Assembly (NCBI GenBank): GCA_035582835.1
Contig: JAYKAV010003110.1
Span: 1,755,794 to 1,819,793 of the forward strand
Reading direction: 5' to 3'
Length of the DNA: 64,000 nt
From: Phoebastria nigripes
Lineage: Eukaryota; Chordata; Aves; Procellariiformes; Diomedeidae
The notes below the pieces were generated by a model that ran no database searches, was not told where the DNA came from, and was given only the letters and a program-made list of their open reading frames with translations. Made by a program: the position numbers and the translations under genes. Position 1 is the stretch's first letter; each line of letters begins with the position of its first letter. This document shows, one piece after another, positions 41,001 to 51,367 of the stretch.

Positions 41001-44000
41001 GCACATGTGATGCCATGACTGAAANGGTCTACAAATAAAGCAGAATGTTAACAAAGTAGATTATGTTTACATGTAAATATAAATGCATTCAACTGTACCT
41101 TTTTCAAATACCAATGCATAACTCCTAATTGGATTATCCTATTGCTGAATATTCTTTAATAGATCTTCTTTAAGTAGAGTGGTAACTAGAACCTTCTTAT
41201 TTATTTTATAATATTAACTCCTGTTAGGAGAATAATTCATTGAGGCCCACTCTACCCATCCTTTTTTGTGATTTCTACTATATCCTACTAAATCTAGTAA
41301 AGTGCTAATGACATGAAACATTGATATCTACAATCTCTTTTTCAGAGAATTACCCATATGTTAAAAAGGCTAGCAGCACTCTCACCACCAAATCTCTAGA
41401 ATATAGAGATTGCTATTTATCCAAACAAATGTGCCCACCCCAAATCTAGATTATTATATAAGCTTTTATGAGATAAGACTGGAAGAAAATTGGAGCCCTT
41501 CTGATGCTCTGTCGTTTGAGTAAAGACAGACATTAAGTTAATCAATAATTTACTTACTGATTCTCTGAGGTAGCCCTGTCCTGCCACATCATATAAACTG
41601 AGACCTATTCTTGTCTGATGAAGCCATACTGTAAAACAGAAAACAGAATTAGAATGCAAGAAGCCTAGGGGTTTTTTGAGGCCTCACCAAAATTTGAAGT
41701 TATTCTAAAGGCCACAAGGCACTGTTGGATGTTAAGCGCCTCTCTCTATTTCCCATTTTTCTGAGATTTAAGCAAAGCCATGATATGTACCAGCCCTGCT
41801 TAGAAACGCTGATTCAGCCTCTAAGTTGGTAAGAGTCACTGGCGATACATGGTATGCTGTGGCCAAGACTGCTTTATAATAACTAGATGTGAGATACAGC
41901 TGAGCAGACACCACATTTTATCTGGTACATGGAATCATATGGATTTGTTCTCTCTCGCTGACCTAGAGATATGTGTAGCAGCGCATTTTCACCGCATTAA
42001 AAACAGCTGTACAATGTCGTATACAGATTGCTTGCCAGATTGCTACAGCCCCTTGTGCAGCATGAGATGCTGCAGCTACAGCCAAAGGTCCTGCCCTCAC
42101 TTCTGACTTACAACAAGAGAATTAGAATAGCACAAGCATCTATTTTTGCAATGAGAAGACGCATTAATCAGACAATCTACAGGACAATGTGCTTAAGGCC
42201 ACTGTTAAAGCACAGTAACAGACATGGAATACAAATTAGGCATAAAAACTATTATTCACACACTCCATGTAAATTTAACTTCCATTTTATGAAGAAACAG
42301 TTTAGAAGTTCCTCTTAGTAAATACAAGCTGTGCTTCATACCAACATTCATCTCTTCAAGGTAAGTGTTTGTCAAGGTGGACTAAGTATTGCTCAGAGAT
42401 GACAGAGGTTATACAGTGATGCTGTTTCTTTGTTGGCTGAAGTTTAAAGGTAAGTGCATCACACATCCTGAAGTGATTCAAGACACTTTTACTAGGCTTG
42501 ACTTGTTTGGACAAAGCCAACAGACTCGACCACCTTTCCTCCTGAAGGGGGAGCCTTACTGAAGGCAGATGCTGCTTTGGGAAATGCTTCACCATTATTA
42601 ACTTCAGTTAATGAAGTTATTAACTGCCCACTCTCTCGTCCCCTCCCAAAAGGACTGTGTAGATCATTAAGAAAGAGGAAGAAAGGCTGTAATCCATGGA
42701 CTGTAGGAAGTCCTCCAGCTAGAGGTAGGAAGGAGAAAGACAGAATGCTACATGTTCAGCACAAGTGTGTCAATACATACAGCTATTCCTAAAACTTTAA
42801 CAAGCATGTAAAAGAAAAACCCCAAAAGCTCATTAATGAGTTCAGCTGATTAGAGAATACCATCACACACCCGAGGCACAGCAGTTTAAGATGTTTTAAG
42901 CTCAGGGTGATGTGGCCTCTTCCCTGCTGCAGCACCACTCCGGAGGCTGACCGCTCCGCTGCATGAGCTTCATCAAAACAAGGTGAAGTGTGGGATTGCA
43001 GTGCCCCAACTTGGATCAGTTCAAGCAGCTGCAGAGTAACTCCCTTCATCATCTGTTACTTTCCTCTCCTTTCAGTGCCACACCGAAGGACATTTAGCAG
43101 TAAATACAGATGGAAATCACTAAATCCAATCTAAAGTATTAACTGAAAGTTCCTACAGGAATTTAAGTCTTTTCTTCCTTTAATACCTGGCCTGGTCTTT
43201 AGCCCTCATATGGAACACTGTACAATAGACAATAGAAATTATCTCAGCTACTGCACAGACATGCTATGGGCTAACTTTATTAGGCAATTCCAATGCTGTA
43301 AGCTAGCAAAACCAAGGATCCTTATTCAACTGACCCAAGAGGGACTTGCAAACAAACACTGTGATGGGACCTTATGTCGGCCAGAGTCTGAAAATGAAAT
43401 CTGATCGAGATGTGACATGCCAAAAGGCTTCCTGTCTCTAAATTCGGTGGGTGTTTTTGTTTGTTTGTTTGGTTGGTTGGTTTTTTTTGTTGTAGGGTTT
43501 TTTTGGGTTTTTTGTTTGTTTTGGTTTTTTTTTTTTTGTTTTTTTTTTTTAGAAAAAAAGGTATCACCATAAATACACAAGACTTAAAACTTCTGGGTGA
43601 AACAAATGAAATAAAGAACTCTGAAAGAATCTGTTGTGTCCATCTGGGTAGGTGTCCTGGTTTCAGCTGGGATAGAGTTAATTTTCTTCCTAGTAGCTGG
43701 TATAGTGCTGTGTTTTGGATTTAGCATGAGAGTAATGTGATAACACACTGATGTTTTAGTTGTTGCTAAGCAGTGCTTACACTAAGTCAAGGACTTTTCA
43801 GCTTCCCATGTTCTGCCAGGTGCACAAGAAGCTGGGAGGGGGCACAGCCAAGAGGGCTGATCCAAACTGGCCAAAGGGGTATTCCATACCATATGATGTC
43901 ATGCTCAGTATATAAGCTGGGAGGAGTTGGCCAGGGGGCAGCGATCGCTGCTGGGTGTCGGTCAGTGGGTGGTGAGCAGTTGCATCACTTGTTTTTCCTG

Positions 44001-47000
44001 GGTTTTGTTCCTCTCTCTCTCTCTCTCTCGTTGTTTTCCTTTTCATTACAATTTATTATTATTTTATTTTCTTTCAATTATTAAACTGTTCTTACCTCAA
44101 CCCACAAGCTTTCTTACTTTTGCTTTTCAGATTCTCTCCCTCATCCCACCGGGGGGGGGCAGGGAGAGTGAGCGAGCGGCTGTGTGGTGCTTGGTTGCTG
44201 ACTGGGGTTAAACCACAAGAGTAAGCCTTTCTGAAATGCACACAATTTTCACAGACTTCTTCACAAGTCTCCTATCCTGCAGCTTTTGGGTTTGCTGTTT
44301 GTTGCAAATGGGCCTATTACTCCTTTCTTGCATACTCTGTGTGTCTACTCACCAGGTTTCCTGCTCAACACATCTCTCGTCCCTTGCACCACAAGATTTT
44401 AAGTTAAACAAGCTGAGCTGCTCTGGGGAAAGGTGCCATTCTCCCCTCCTGAAGGCTCTACCAGACCTAAGAACACAGTAGCCAGGGGACAAGGCAACGA
44501 GGCAACCTTCTTTTCTGCTAGCCAGCCAGCCTCATCTTTTTCAACAAGAACTAATACAGATTAAAAAAAAATAAAATTGCATTTTTCAGCCCAAGTGGTT
44601 ATTTAAAATAAAAAATAGTTGAAAATATGGTAAGGCTATAGTGACAAGCACAAGAACATATTGACATATTTGACAAGCACAGTTAGAAAACATAGATAAC
44701 ACCACTCTGTAGAAGGAAAAACAGCAACAAAGCTATCTGCCGGACAGTCTGATCACAGTGGTTAGGATCACACTCGCCACATAACTTTACTGTTTTGCTC
44801 TTCACAGTACTGCCTGAATAAAGGAAATCAGAATGACAATATATACAACAAACAGATCAAGGCTATCTCTGGCTGAGAGGAGAGGTGGATTTCAGAGGTA
44901 GGGTGAATTCCCACCTCCTAGTAACTGGAAAAAAATCCCAAGCCTCCAGGAAAACAGCACTAGCAATCAAGGGCTAGATCTCACTGCTGTTGAAGAGAAC
45001 AGCAAGTAATTAATAAAGCTTAAAATAGCCTTGAAAATAAAACAACTTCTCATTAACACAGAAGAAGCATCAACTAACCTTTTCGCATGACATAATTGAA
45101 AAACTGCATGATAGATATCCTCCCATAAGGATCATTATGGAGTAATTTAGCAAAGATCTTAGCTGTGAAGAACTGCCTGTAAAACACAAACACAAGGCTA
45201 CTTCTACGCATCTGATTACACTGCACTGACAGATCCAGTTACAGTATCCAAAACTTACAGACACTTTAAAATACTGTTTTAACAATATAGAATGTGTTCT
45301 GTGTATTCAAAGACGTTAATTTGCTACACTACACCCATCAAGTGGGATCCTACCAAGTAACAATGGTAAACTCAATAAAAAGCAGCTGCCTTTGCTGCTC
45401 ATGAGACCCTTCAGTGATGTGGGAGTTTTGAGAGCTTTCATTCAATTTAATTTCTCTTTAGTACAATGTATTTGGTAGCTTCCAATCTTCTACAACGATA
45501 TACATGTAAAAGGAACTGCCAGTACTGACAACTAATCTGCTTCTGCCCAAAACTCAATCACAAAGCTATGTGCACAAGAGTAGTCTCCAACAGGAGCATA
45601 AAGAAGGAATATTCACTGTATGCTGTACACAGAACATTTGGTAGGAAATTTTCCATCAGAAGATATTAGTGAAGGTTAGGCAATATCACTGGAGACATGA
45701 TTTCCTCTTCAAATACAAAATGTGCTGTTTACTGGCCACTAAGATCACAAAAATGCTCACAACGATAAGAATTTCTTCTTCAAAAGGATGCAGTACCCCT
45801 CTTGCAGACATGTCTATCAAAAGTTCCCTCAGAGATGTAGGGCAATACACCTTTGCAAGGATGCAAAGCAACTAGTTCATCAATAACTACATGGACATGA
45901 TTTTCTCTCACCATTAAACTGTTTCCATCTATTTTAGCAACTGAAAGTTACAGCAGCACTTAGGTTTAGCCAAAGTAAGCATATACAAGAGAAGAAAGCC
46001 TTACCTGCATTTAGGTCCAGCTTTTTCACCAACTTTCAAGAAGTTCTCATAGTTGATCATTGCTTCTTCCCCAATCATTGGTGATGTCTGATGTTTGTCC
46101 AGTAGAAACCATAGATTCTTAAAAGGCATTTATATTTGGTTAAGAAGATATCTCTAGGGATGTCAATGTGCTTAAGACATCTAAGAGCATCTAAGAAATG
46201 CAGCAAAAATGTGGTTTTGCTGCAAGGTTATCTCAGTTAATCAGTACACATCATCAGTTCAGCCAGAAAAGCAAGCAAGCGATATTTCCACTGCTCTAAA
46301 CGGGTGTTAAACACACACACACAGACACACACTCTCTCTCGCTCTCTCTCACTCACTAGGATTTCTAGGGTCACATCCCTTTTGTCTTTGCACTGCAGTA
46401 AACTCAACCATCTTTGCAGTCTCTCTCTGTGATACGTAAACAGAACTTATTTCTTCTTCTGGGCCCACTAGGGAAATTGTTGGAATGTGCTGGAAAACCA
46501 GAAGCCATTGATTTAGTCCTCATATACCTCACAACGAGGAAGCTTTACACTAACATTACCAGCCCAAGACTGCAGCACTTCAGCTTTAGCTAGTNCTTCA
46601 CAGCCAGCCAATGTGCCCATATACAAAGCACCTTACCACAAGATTCTGTGGACAGACAGGAGACAATCAAACTCTGCAGAAAGAGGAAGTCTTGTCAGAA
46701 GCCATTACGAAACATACAGAAAATATTTTCTTACCTGTAGCTCTTCATTATCCAACAGCTCTCTACTTTTTCTTTGCAGAAAGACTGCTCTAGATTCTTC
46801 TCTTAATTTCTGAAGCAAGACTTCATCTTCAGCTGGCAGCTAGAAACATTATGGCGTTTTAATTTTCTGTACAGTGTTACCATTCAAAAACTACACATCT
46901 GGCAAGTACTCTTAGGCAGTCCTGACTCACACACTCTCATGAAGCTGTTTACTTGACAGAAAATAACGACCTATCTACCAGAATGCTGTATGGTACCTGC

Positions 47001-48998
47001 TTCTTCTACAGGCATATCACTTGCATACTGTCTCAAACTATTTCAGTATTGAAATATTTATTTAAAGCAGGACATCTTTAACATGACAGACAGAGACCTA
47101 CCTCATACCTGATAACCCATCCAGTAAGCACTTTCCCACAGTTGCAAGATAGGAGGGGTCACACATAAAAGACATTTCCTATCATGTTTTTACTCAGGAG
47201 AGAGCAGCACTTTCTATTTTGTGGTAGGTCTGACTCTCAAAAGCATGAGTGTCTACTAGACTTGTTTTGGCCAACAAAACAGGTGGATGAAAGTTCTGCT
47301 GATGTTTACACTCAAAACTGTACAACACTACCAGAACTTGGATGGTTGCATGTGTATTCATCAACTGAAACATAGGTACTTGAGAACTTAATTGGCAGAA
47401 GCTCATGATCCTAAGGAATATGGGACCATGCGAGGTTAGACAGCAGCCAAGTGGTCAAGTTGACAAGTGCCAGCAATATCAAGATGTCAAACTTGTGCTC
47501 CCATATTCCCCCATCCCAATCTGATTCATCTCACACGTAAGTTGCCAGACTAAGCATTTCTGCTCGATGATGCAAGCAACAGACCTATCTTTAGTCTGCA
47601 AGACCAATGACCCACCATTTTCATGAAGCAGCATCCCATCATGTCTAAGCAGAAACAGGAAGATACATATTTATAACACTGGTATTTCAAAATTTAGTTA
47701 AAACAGGAATTTTCTCTGGAAGAGAAAGAGGACTTTGTATCTTTAGTAAACAGCCAAGCCTACTCCCTGATTAGCAAACTATTTCACGGCCTTTGATGAG
47801 ATGCTTAGTAATTANTTGAAACTGCTGAAATCCACAATTGTACAAAACAAAAAATTATGCTTAGCAAGCCACATCATTCAGATTTCAATCTACTTAAGCA
47901 TCTGAAGTATCCCTTTGAATAAGCACAACTTTATAACACAGAATAGCCTCTTGTTGAACTTTATCTGGATACCCCACTTACCCTGTAGTAAAAGCGTGGT
48001 ATGTTCGTGTATGACGTATTGCCACTTTTTCTTCCTCCTTTCCATTCCATGTAATATTTTGTGAACAATTCCATTTCTTCATCTTTTAGCTCTTGTTCGC
48101 TCTTTTTGGCTGATTAACACAGAAAAGAATTTTCGNGTTGTTCTCCAAACAGAGTTTTAGTGTAACAAGGAGCTTGAAGAAAGGAGTTAATGCTGAGGCT
48201 TATACAGCTATGCTGTTTAGTAACGCAAATATTAGGTGGAAATGAATGGAGCACAGGCCTATTATGTAAATTATATAACAGATGCATCAAATATATCACA
48301 TACATATTCTATTCGAGTATCTACAAAGCACCTCTTTCAGTAATGGCACACACCTGATTCTCTGTAGGGTATGCGATTGTAACGGATACCTGCTTACGAC
48401 TGACAGAGCAGCAGCATTCTTGTTTTACAGTGGTAGCATTGTTTAAGATACTGCTCACTGCAAGCAGCAGCATAAAATCACCTTTTCACTCAGTAACATT
48501 AGGGATATCATTATACGCCTGCACAAGCTCTCTGTGGGCTCACTCACGAATAAAGAGTTACCAGGCAAAGCTGTCACAGTACTACAGACAAACCAGCCCT
48601 CACAGCGCCAACGTCCACACGGCTCCTCAGGGTTCCTCAGCCCCGCCCCTGCTGTCACGAACCCCTAAAATAAGGTCTTTGTTCCTCCACAGAACGAGTC
48701 CGAGACCTGTCTGGCCCCCGCGGCAGCCTGCACACGGGGAACTAAAGCAACACCGGACACGCCGACGCTCGCCCCACCGCCCCGCCTGGCCTGACCCCGC
48801 ACCCCCGTGTCACCCACGGGGGCACCTCCCCTGCCCGCCCCCCCGCCAGGCCGGCCCCGCCTGGGGCGGCCCCAGCGCTCCGCGGCGACCGTCACCCCGC
48901 GGCGAGGAGTGCNGCCGCCGCCGCCCGCCCCCGGCCCCGGGGCACTCACGGGCGCGGCGGGCGGCCAGGCGGCCCCGCAGGCTCCGCTTCCAGTCCAT
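28856..48998 (-). CDS. PPP2R3C: PPP2R3C (G5PR), PP2A regulatory subunit B'' gamma, complete (13 coding exons)
   Basis: In order of translation the exons are 48998-48950, 48109-47982, 46839-46735, 46117-46005, 45176-45079, 41628-41558, 40815-40683, 39461-39406, 39332-39257, 38581-38445, 36756-36619, 29842-29783 and 29044-28856. They total 1353 nt, 450 residues plus TGA; the human protein as I recall it has 453. All phases agree. PPP2R3C is an EF-hand-containing regulatory subunit that binds protein phosphatases (PP2A, also PP5) and is linked to B-cell survival and to centrosome and gonad biology. The EF-hand loop [13 protein letters not shown] lies near residues 283-295, with a second EF-like region near residue 350. 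The C-terminus ends DVDDT. The gene is convergent with FAM177A1 and head-to-head with PRORP. Identity is very secure. Confidence 0.97.
29783..29842 (-). CDS. PPP2R3C: PPP2R3C coding exon 12
   Basis: Twenty in-frame codons, [20 protein letters not shown], between acceptor tttctag and donor gttggt. Confidence 0.95.
31140..31945 (+). mobile_element. Old CR1 LINE fragment, reverse-transcriptase 3' part and 3' UTR
   Basis: At nucleotide level it follows the CR1 3' half: the stretch equivalent to NNPMQ..Y, the TGCATTAG..ATAG(C) region, and the 3' UTR ending in a GTGACCTCCAAAGGTCCATTC-like motif (31900-31920). No frame stays open, and small indels are frequent, so it is older than the neighbouring element. 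Its 5' boundary is approximate. Confidence 0.8.
32117..34000 (-). pseudogene. CR1 ORF2, reverse transcriptase part (open for 627 codons)
   Basis: This encodes the LINE reverse transcriptase that copies CR1 RNA at a nicked target. Visible motifs, with rough residue numbers from the first codon of this stretch, are YRPVSL (204), YLDFSKAFD (273), [10 protein letters not shown] (330) and the catalytic FADD (361). The C-terminal region ends EALRDMV-stop. The frame is unbroken apart from scattered Ns. Upstream, an in-frame TGA at 34025-34027 separates it from the endonuclease part, so no full ORF2 protein can be made from this copy. Confidence 0.93.
34025..34900 (-). pseudogene. CR1 ORF2, endonuclease part (broken)
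   Basis: The apurinic-type endonuclease that nicks target DNA is recognisable from [20 protein letters not shown] (N-terminal), GVCYRPPNQ and [11 protein letters not shown] (middle) and [11 protein letters not shown] (C-terminal). It is interrupted by two frame changes (near 34680 and near 34320), an in-frame TAG near 34446 where a Trp codon is usual, and the TGA at 34025. Non-functional. Confidence 0.9.
34970..35460 (-). pseudogene. CR1 ORF1 remnant (esterase-like domain)
   Basis: The minus-strand frame reads [33 protein letters not shown] and [18 protein letters not shown]. This resembles the SGNH/esterase-like C-terminal domain of avian CR1 ORF1. The right end, reading [13 protein letters not shown], is also ORF1-like. 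A cluster of Ns at 35140-35168 hides part of it, and the N-terminus is missing. Confidence 0.8.
36318..36338. other. Assembly gap flanked by poly(A)
   Basis: About 21 Ns lie between an A-run (36265-36287) on the left and a longer A-run on the right (36339-36365). The gap probably spans a low-complexity A-rich tract. Confidence 0.95.
36619..36756 (-). CDS. PPP2R3C: PPP2R3C coding exon 11
   Basis: 46 codons from [18 protein letters not shown] to LNYFFR, including the EF-hand-like [13 protein letters not shown] region. Donor gtaagt. Confidence 0.96.
37375..37815 (+). mobile_element. CR1 LINE fragment with internal deletion
   Basis: It starts in the region equivalent to [12 protein letters not shown], continues through [21 protein letters not shown] and [10 protein letters not shown], then jumps to a tail ending CAATGATTCTGTGATTCTA. 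The end of the reverse transcriptase and most of the 3' UTR are missing. It lies antisense in PPP2R3C intron 10. Confidence 0.88.
38445..38581 (-). CDS. PPP2R3C: PPP2R3C coding exon 10 (EF-hand)
   Basis: It encodes [20 protein letters not shown] and continues to ECLTYDGEM. The D-x-D-x-N-G...E spacing fits a calcium-binding EF-hand loop. Confidence 0.97.
39257..39332 (-). CDS. PPP2R3C: PPP2R3C coding exon 9
   Basis: It encodes [20 protein letters not shown] and ALRVY plus one base. Acceptor cgcttag, donor gtaggt. Confidence 0.95.
39406..39461 (-). CDS. PPP2R3C: PPP2R3C coding exon 8
   Basis: It encodes [18 protein letters not shown], preceded by a two-base half-codon. Acceptor ttgctgcag, donor gtaaag. 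Confidence 0.95.
40202..40279. repeat. 39-bp direct tandem duplication
   Basis: Two adjacent units, 40202-40240 and 40241-40279, both begin GGTGCACACAAATTTAATCA and end CACATCACAA. They differ at only a few central bases, so the duplication is fairly recent. It lies in PPP2R3C intron 7. Confidence 0.95.
40683..40815 (-). CDS. PPP2R3C: PPP2R3C coding exon 7
   Basis: It encodes [20 protein letters not shown] and then [20 protein letters not shown] to PLRT plus one base. Acceptor ctgcag, donor gtaggt. Confidence 0.96.
41558..41628 (-). CDS. PPP2R3C: PPP2R3C coding exon 6
   Basis: It encodes [20 protein letters not shown] then RES. Acceptor ttttacag, donor gtaagt. Confidence 0.96.
43653..44220 (+). 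mobile_element. Solo LTR of an endogenous retrovirus (copy 2)
   Basis: The 568-bp element belongs to the same family as the LTR at 27404, starting TGTCCTGGTTTCAGC and matching along its length. Its end has decayed to AAACCACAAGA where the family end appears to be ...ACGACA-like. The flanks GTAGG (43648-43652) and GTAAG (44221-44225) look like a 5-bp target-site duplication with one mutation. It has TATAAG at 43911-43916 and ATTAAA at 44080-44085. The middle (R/U5) differs from copy 1, including a CT-dinucleotide run. It is antisense to PPP2R3C and carries no viral genes. Confidence 0.92.
44010..44031. repeat. (CT)n microsatellite inside the LTR
   Basis: About ten CT units in the middle of LTR copy 2; copy 1 lacks this run. 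Confidence 0.85.
45079..45176 (-). CDS. PPP2R3C: PPP2R3C coding exon 5
   Basis: It encodes [20 protein letters not shown] then [12 protein letters not shown]. Acceptor ttttacag, donor gttagt. Confidence 0.96.
46005..46117 (-). CDS. PPP2R3C: PPP2R3C coding exon 4
   Basis: It encodes [20 protein letters not shown] then [17 protein letters not shown] plus two bases. Acceptor ttttaag, donor gtaagg. Confidence 0.96.
46309..46352. repeat. (CA)n / (CT)n compound microsatellite
   Basis: ACAC repeats run into CTCT repeats in PPP2R3C intron 3. Confidence 0.85.
46735..46839 (-). CDS. PPP2R3C: PPP2R3C coding exon 3
   Basis: 35 whole codons from [20 protein letters not shown] to DNEELQ. Acceptor gtttctag, donor gtaaga. 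Confidence 0.96.
47982..48109 (-). CDS. PPP2R3C: PPP2R3C coding exon 2
   Basis: It encodes [20 protein letters not shown] then [20 protein letters not shown]. Acceptor gttaatcag, donor gtaagt. Confidence 0.96.
48950..48998 (-). CDS. PPP2R3C: PPP2R3C coding exon 1 (start codon)
   Basis: ATG at 48998-48996 begins [16 protein letters not shown], matching the MDWK start of the family. Donor gtgagt. The exon sits inside the CpG island; the Arg-rich stretch reflects high-GC sequence. Confidence 0.95.
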
Positions 48999-49299
48999 CT
49001 CCCCCGCGGCGGCCGCCCCGCGCGCCCGGCGGCACGTGACCGCCGCAGCCGCCGCGCTCCGGCCGGCCGGCCCCGCGCGCATGCGCGGTGCCCTGCCCGA
49101 CGCGCCTGGCCCTCGGAGCGCCGTGCCCGCAACCGATATGGCGGAGCAACCCCATCCGCCCTCACAGGGCGCGCGGGATCACGTGCCGACCACCCAGTGA
49201 GACGCGATTGGCTCCAAGTCCAGACGCGGGCCCGGCAGCGCTTCCGGGCGAGCGGGAGGCGGGCGTCGAGGCGGGCGTCCTGGCCGCCGCGTGGTCGCC

Positions 49300-49370
49300 T
49301 CTGCTGTAAGCGCCTCCCTGCCGGCGCCTCGCAGCGCGGAGGTGCCCATGGCCGCCGCGCACCGAGCGAG
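49300..49370 (+). other. PRORP: PRORP putative non-coding exon 1 (3' end)
   Basis: CpG-rich sequence ends at GCGAG/gtaggc (donor 49371). A likely acceptor is tttatttttag at 49950, giving a 5' UTR that joins the coding exon. An ATG at 49348 (MAAAHRA...) would read across that junction to a TAG near 50010 and so would be a short upstream frame. The transcription start was not located. Confidence 0.5.
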
Positions 49371-50366
49371 GTAGGCCCATCCCGGAGGGGTAAGGGCTCA
49401 GCCCATGTCGGGACCGCGCTTCGTTACGCTCTGGCGGGGTAAAGGGGGGAGGGGAGACTTTCCCAGCAGGCAGCGCGCTGCTGAGGGCCGGGCCGCTGTG
49501 CACGCTGGGAGTTGTAGTGTACGGGGGCGCGGCCGGGCCGGGCACGCAGGGCACCGAGTGAGGGGCGTGAGGCCCTGCGGGGGCCTCCTCATGAGCGGCA
49601 CCGGCTGCCTGCCCGGCTGCCGGTGAACCTCCCGATATTTACCTTTATAACCTAACTCTGACGTGGGATTTCACTGTAATTACGGTTAATGGTGTTGCTC
49701 TGCCTCTTTGGCAGCGGCGTTACCAAGGATTTACGATTGGGGAAACCAGTCAAACGGAAGTTTGTCACAGGTTGAAAGGTATGAGGGAACCAACGTAGGA
49801 ATCCCGTGCTGGGACTCCCTTGAGGATTCCTGACCTGAAATTGTCGAGGTACCTTGAACTTTGTGTTTGCTAGCATGCAAATGTAAATATGACAGGAAAG
49901 CACGGAGCAGGTTGTGATGTTGCGGTGTTATTTTTATTTTTTATTTTTAGGAAACCTTCTGACTCGACTTGGATGAAGGCAGGAAGAAAAAAAACTGTGC
50001 TTTTTGCCTAGCTGCATCAGTTGCCTGTCTGCGTACAACATACTTAGTACTTATCTTTACAGTAACCAACAAACAGAAATGATAAGCTGCTAACCTGCAA
50101 AGCATCTTCTCTGGAAAGAAAGATACCCTCATTTTGGATGAATGTTCTCACAGTCTAAGATATTGATTTTTGTGAAAAAAGATTTTACCATTTTTTGTTT
50201 TCATAAGAGGCAGAAAGGACTCATAGAACAAGCATTTTGAAACTGAAGCTTATACAGCTTGACAGCCCTTGGGCTTTTATAATAAATGTCCCCATGCAAA
50301 CTGCATTTTCCATTTTATAACTTCGTTAGATACAGTGAGCTAATAGTGAGANAATTTCTTCTTGTG

Positions 50367-51367
50367 ATGGCACTCTTTTCTCAAGCTAGTCAACAGGGTT
50401 TTCAGGCTTTGCTACGGAAATGTCGTATGTTCTGGCCTGTTTCAAGATGCCAACAACTGTCTGCTGTCTCTTTCAGCATCCCCAATAGGAAAAAGGTTAG
50501 CTGTTTCGGTTTTATGACGTCTTCCAGCACTGCATTACCAGTGGATCCCAAAGGAACTGATGTCTTTCCTACCAAGAAAAGGTCTGAAATTGATTATGAA
50601 GAAGAAAAAGGATGGGATGAGGAGACTAAAGAAACATCTGAAGGGAAACACCACTTTTCTTCTTCTGTTGGAGCTCCGAAGAAACAGTTAATGAGTCAAG
50701 TTCTGTCAAGGCATAAGTTTACCAGCGTACAGCCTCCAGAAAAACCTTTGCAGGCTGAGGAATGGAACAGACTGAGGGAAAGCTTTCGGTCACCTGAAAT
50801 ATTTGAAGAAGTGATGTTTAACAGTATGCTCAGGTGCAACAGCCCCATTGATGTGGCTAAGTCCTTGCTCACCCATGTGGCAAAGAGCAATGGTGACATT
50901 GCATATAATTTGTTGGTCAAATATCTGGCATTGTGTGTCCAGCAGGGGCAGACTTCAGAAATTCGTGATGTGTATGATATAATGAAAATCAGATTTAGGA
51001 TTTTAGAGAGTGGAGCTTACAACCTTCTTATCAGGGGGATGAGTAATTCAGATCAATGGAGAATGGCCTTGACTCTTTTGGAAGAAGTAAAAAAGATTAT
51101 GATTCCCTCACGGACAAACTATGAATCCTGTATCAAAGCAGCCAGCCGTCACCAAGAAATGAATCTCGCATTTGAACTTTACCATGAAATGTTGGCTAAG
51201 GATTTGGTGCCAACCTTGGATGTCCTGCAGGCCTTTTTTGACTTCAGCAGGGGTATGAAAGGTGCTGAGTTACAAAAAGAGCTGTTTGGTGTCCTCTTAT
51301 ATTTGAGAGAGAACCAAATATACCCTCACAAAACATTTATGCGGAGTATAAAGCTATGGTTTGAAAG
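50367..51367 (+). CDS. PRORP: PRORP coding exon (presequence and PPR repeats)
   Basis: It starts MALFSQASQQGFQALLRK, an amphipathic Arg/Lys-bearing leader. Later segments include IDVAKSLLTHVAK, NLLVKYLALCVQQGQTSEIR and VPTLDVLQAFFDFSRG, ending KLWFE plus two bases before gtaaat. One large exon holding all PPR repeats matches the gene structure I recall from other vertebrates. Confidence 0.93.

Larger units (their letters stand above)
41629..45078 (-). other. PPP2R3C: PPP2R3C intron 5 (3.4 kb)
   Basis: It contains the second solo LTR (43653-44220), with a T-rich/GTTT tract (43451-43560) just before it. No other gene was recognised. Confidence 0.8.
48650..49600. promoter_or_regulatory. CpG island and divergent promoter, PPP2R3C / PRORP
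   Basis: The GC- and CpG-dense island spans the PPP2R3C start (minus) and the PRORP first exon (plus). Consensus motifs read by eye are: E-box CACGTGAC 49033-49040; NRF1 palindrome GCGCATGCGC 49077-49086; YY1-like ATGGCGG 49138-49144; E-box CACGTG 49180-49185; inverted CCAAT (ATTGG) 49207-49211; ETS/GABP CTTCCGG 49241-49247; and a ZNF143-type CTGGGAGTTGTAGT 49505-49518. No TATA box was seen. NRF1 and GABP sites are typical of nuclear genes for mitochondrial proteins, fitting PRORP. Occupancy is inference. Confidence 0.85.

Noticed and set aside
43322..43580. Lysine/asparagine-rich minus-strand frames of 82-84 codons
   Set aside because: They come from translating a T/G simple-sequence tract next to the LTR.
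48430..49442. Long open frames on both strands in the CpG island (256, 211 and 166 codons)
   Set aside because: They are rich in Pro, Arg, Ala and Gly and overlap one another. They arise because stop codons are rare in GC-rich DNA. The real coding here is the short PPP2R3C exon 1.
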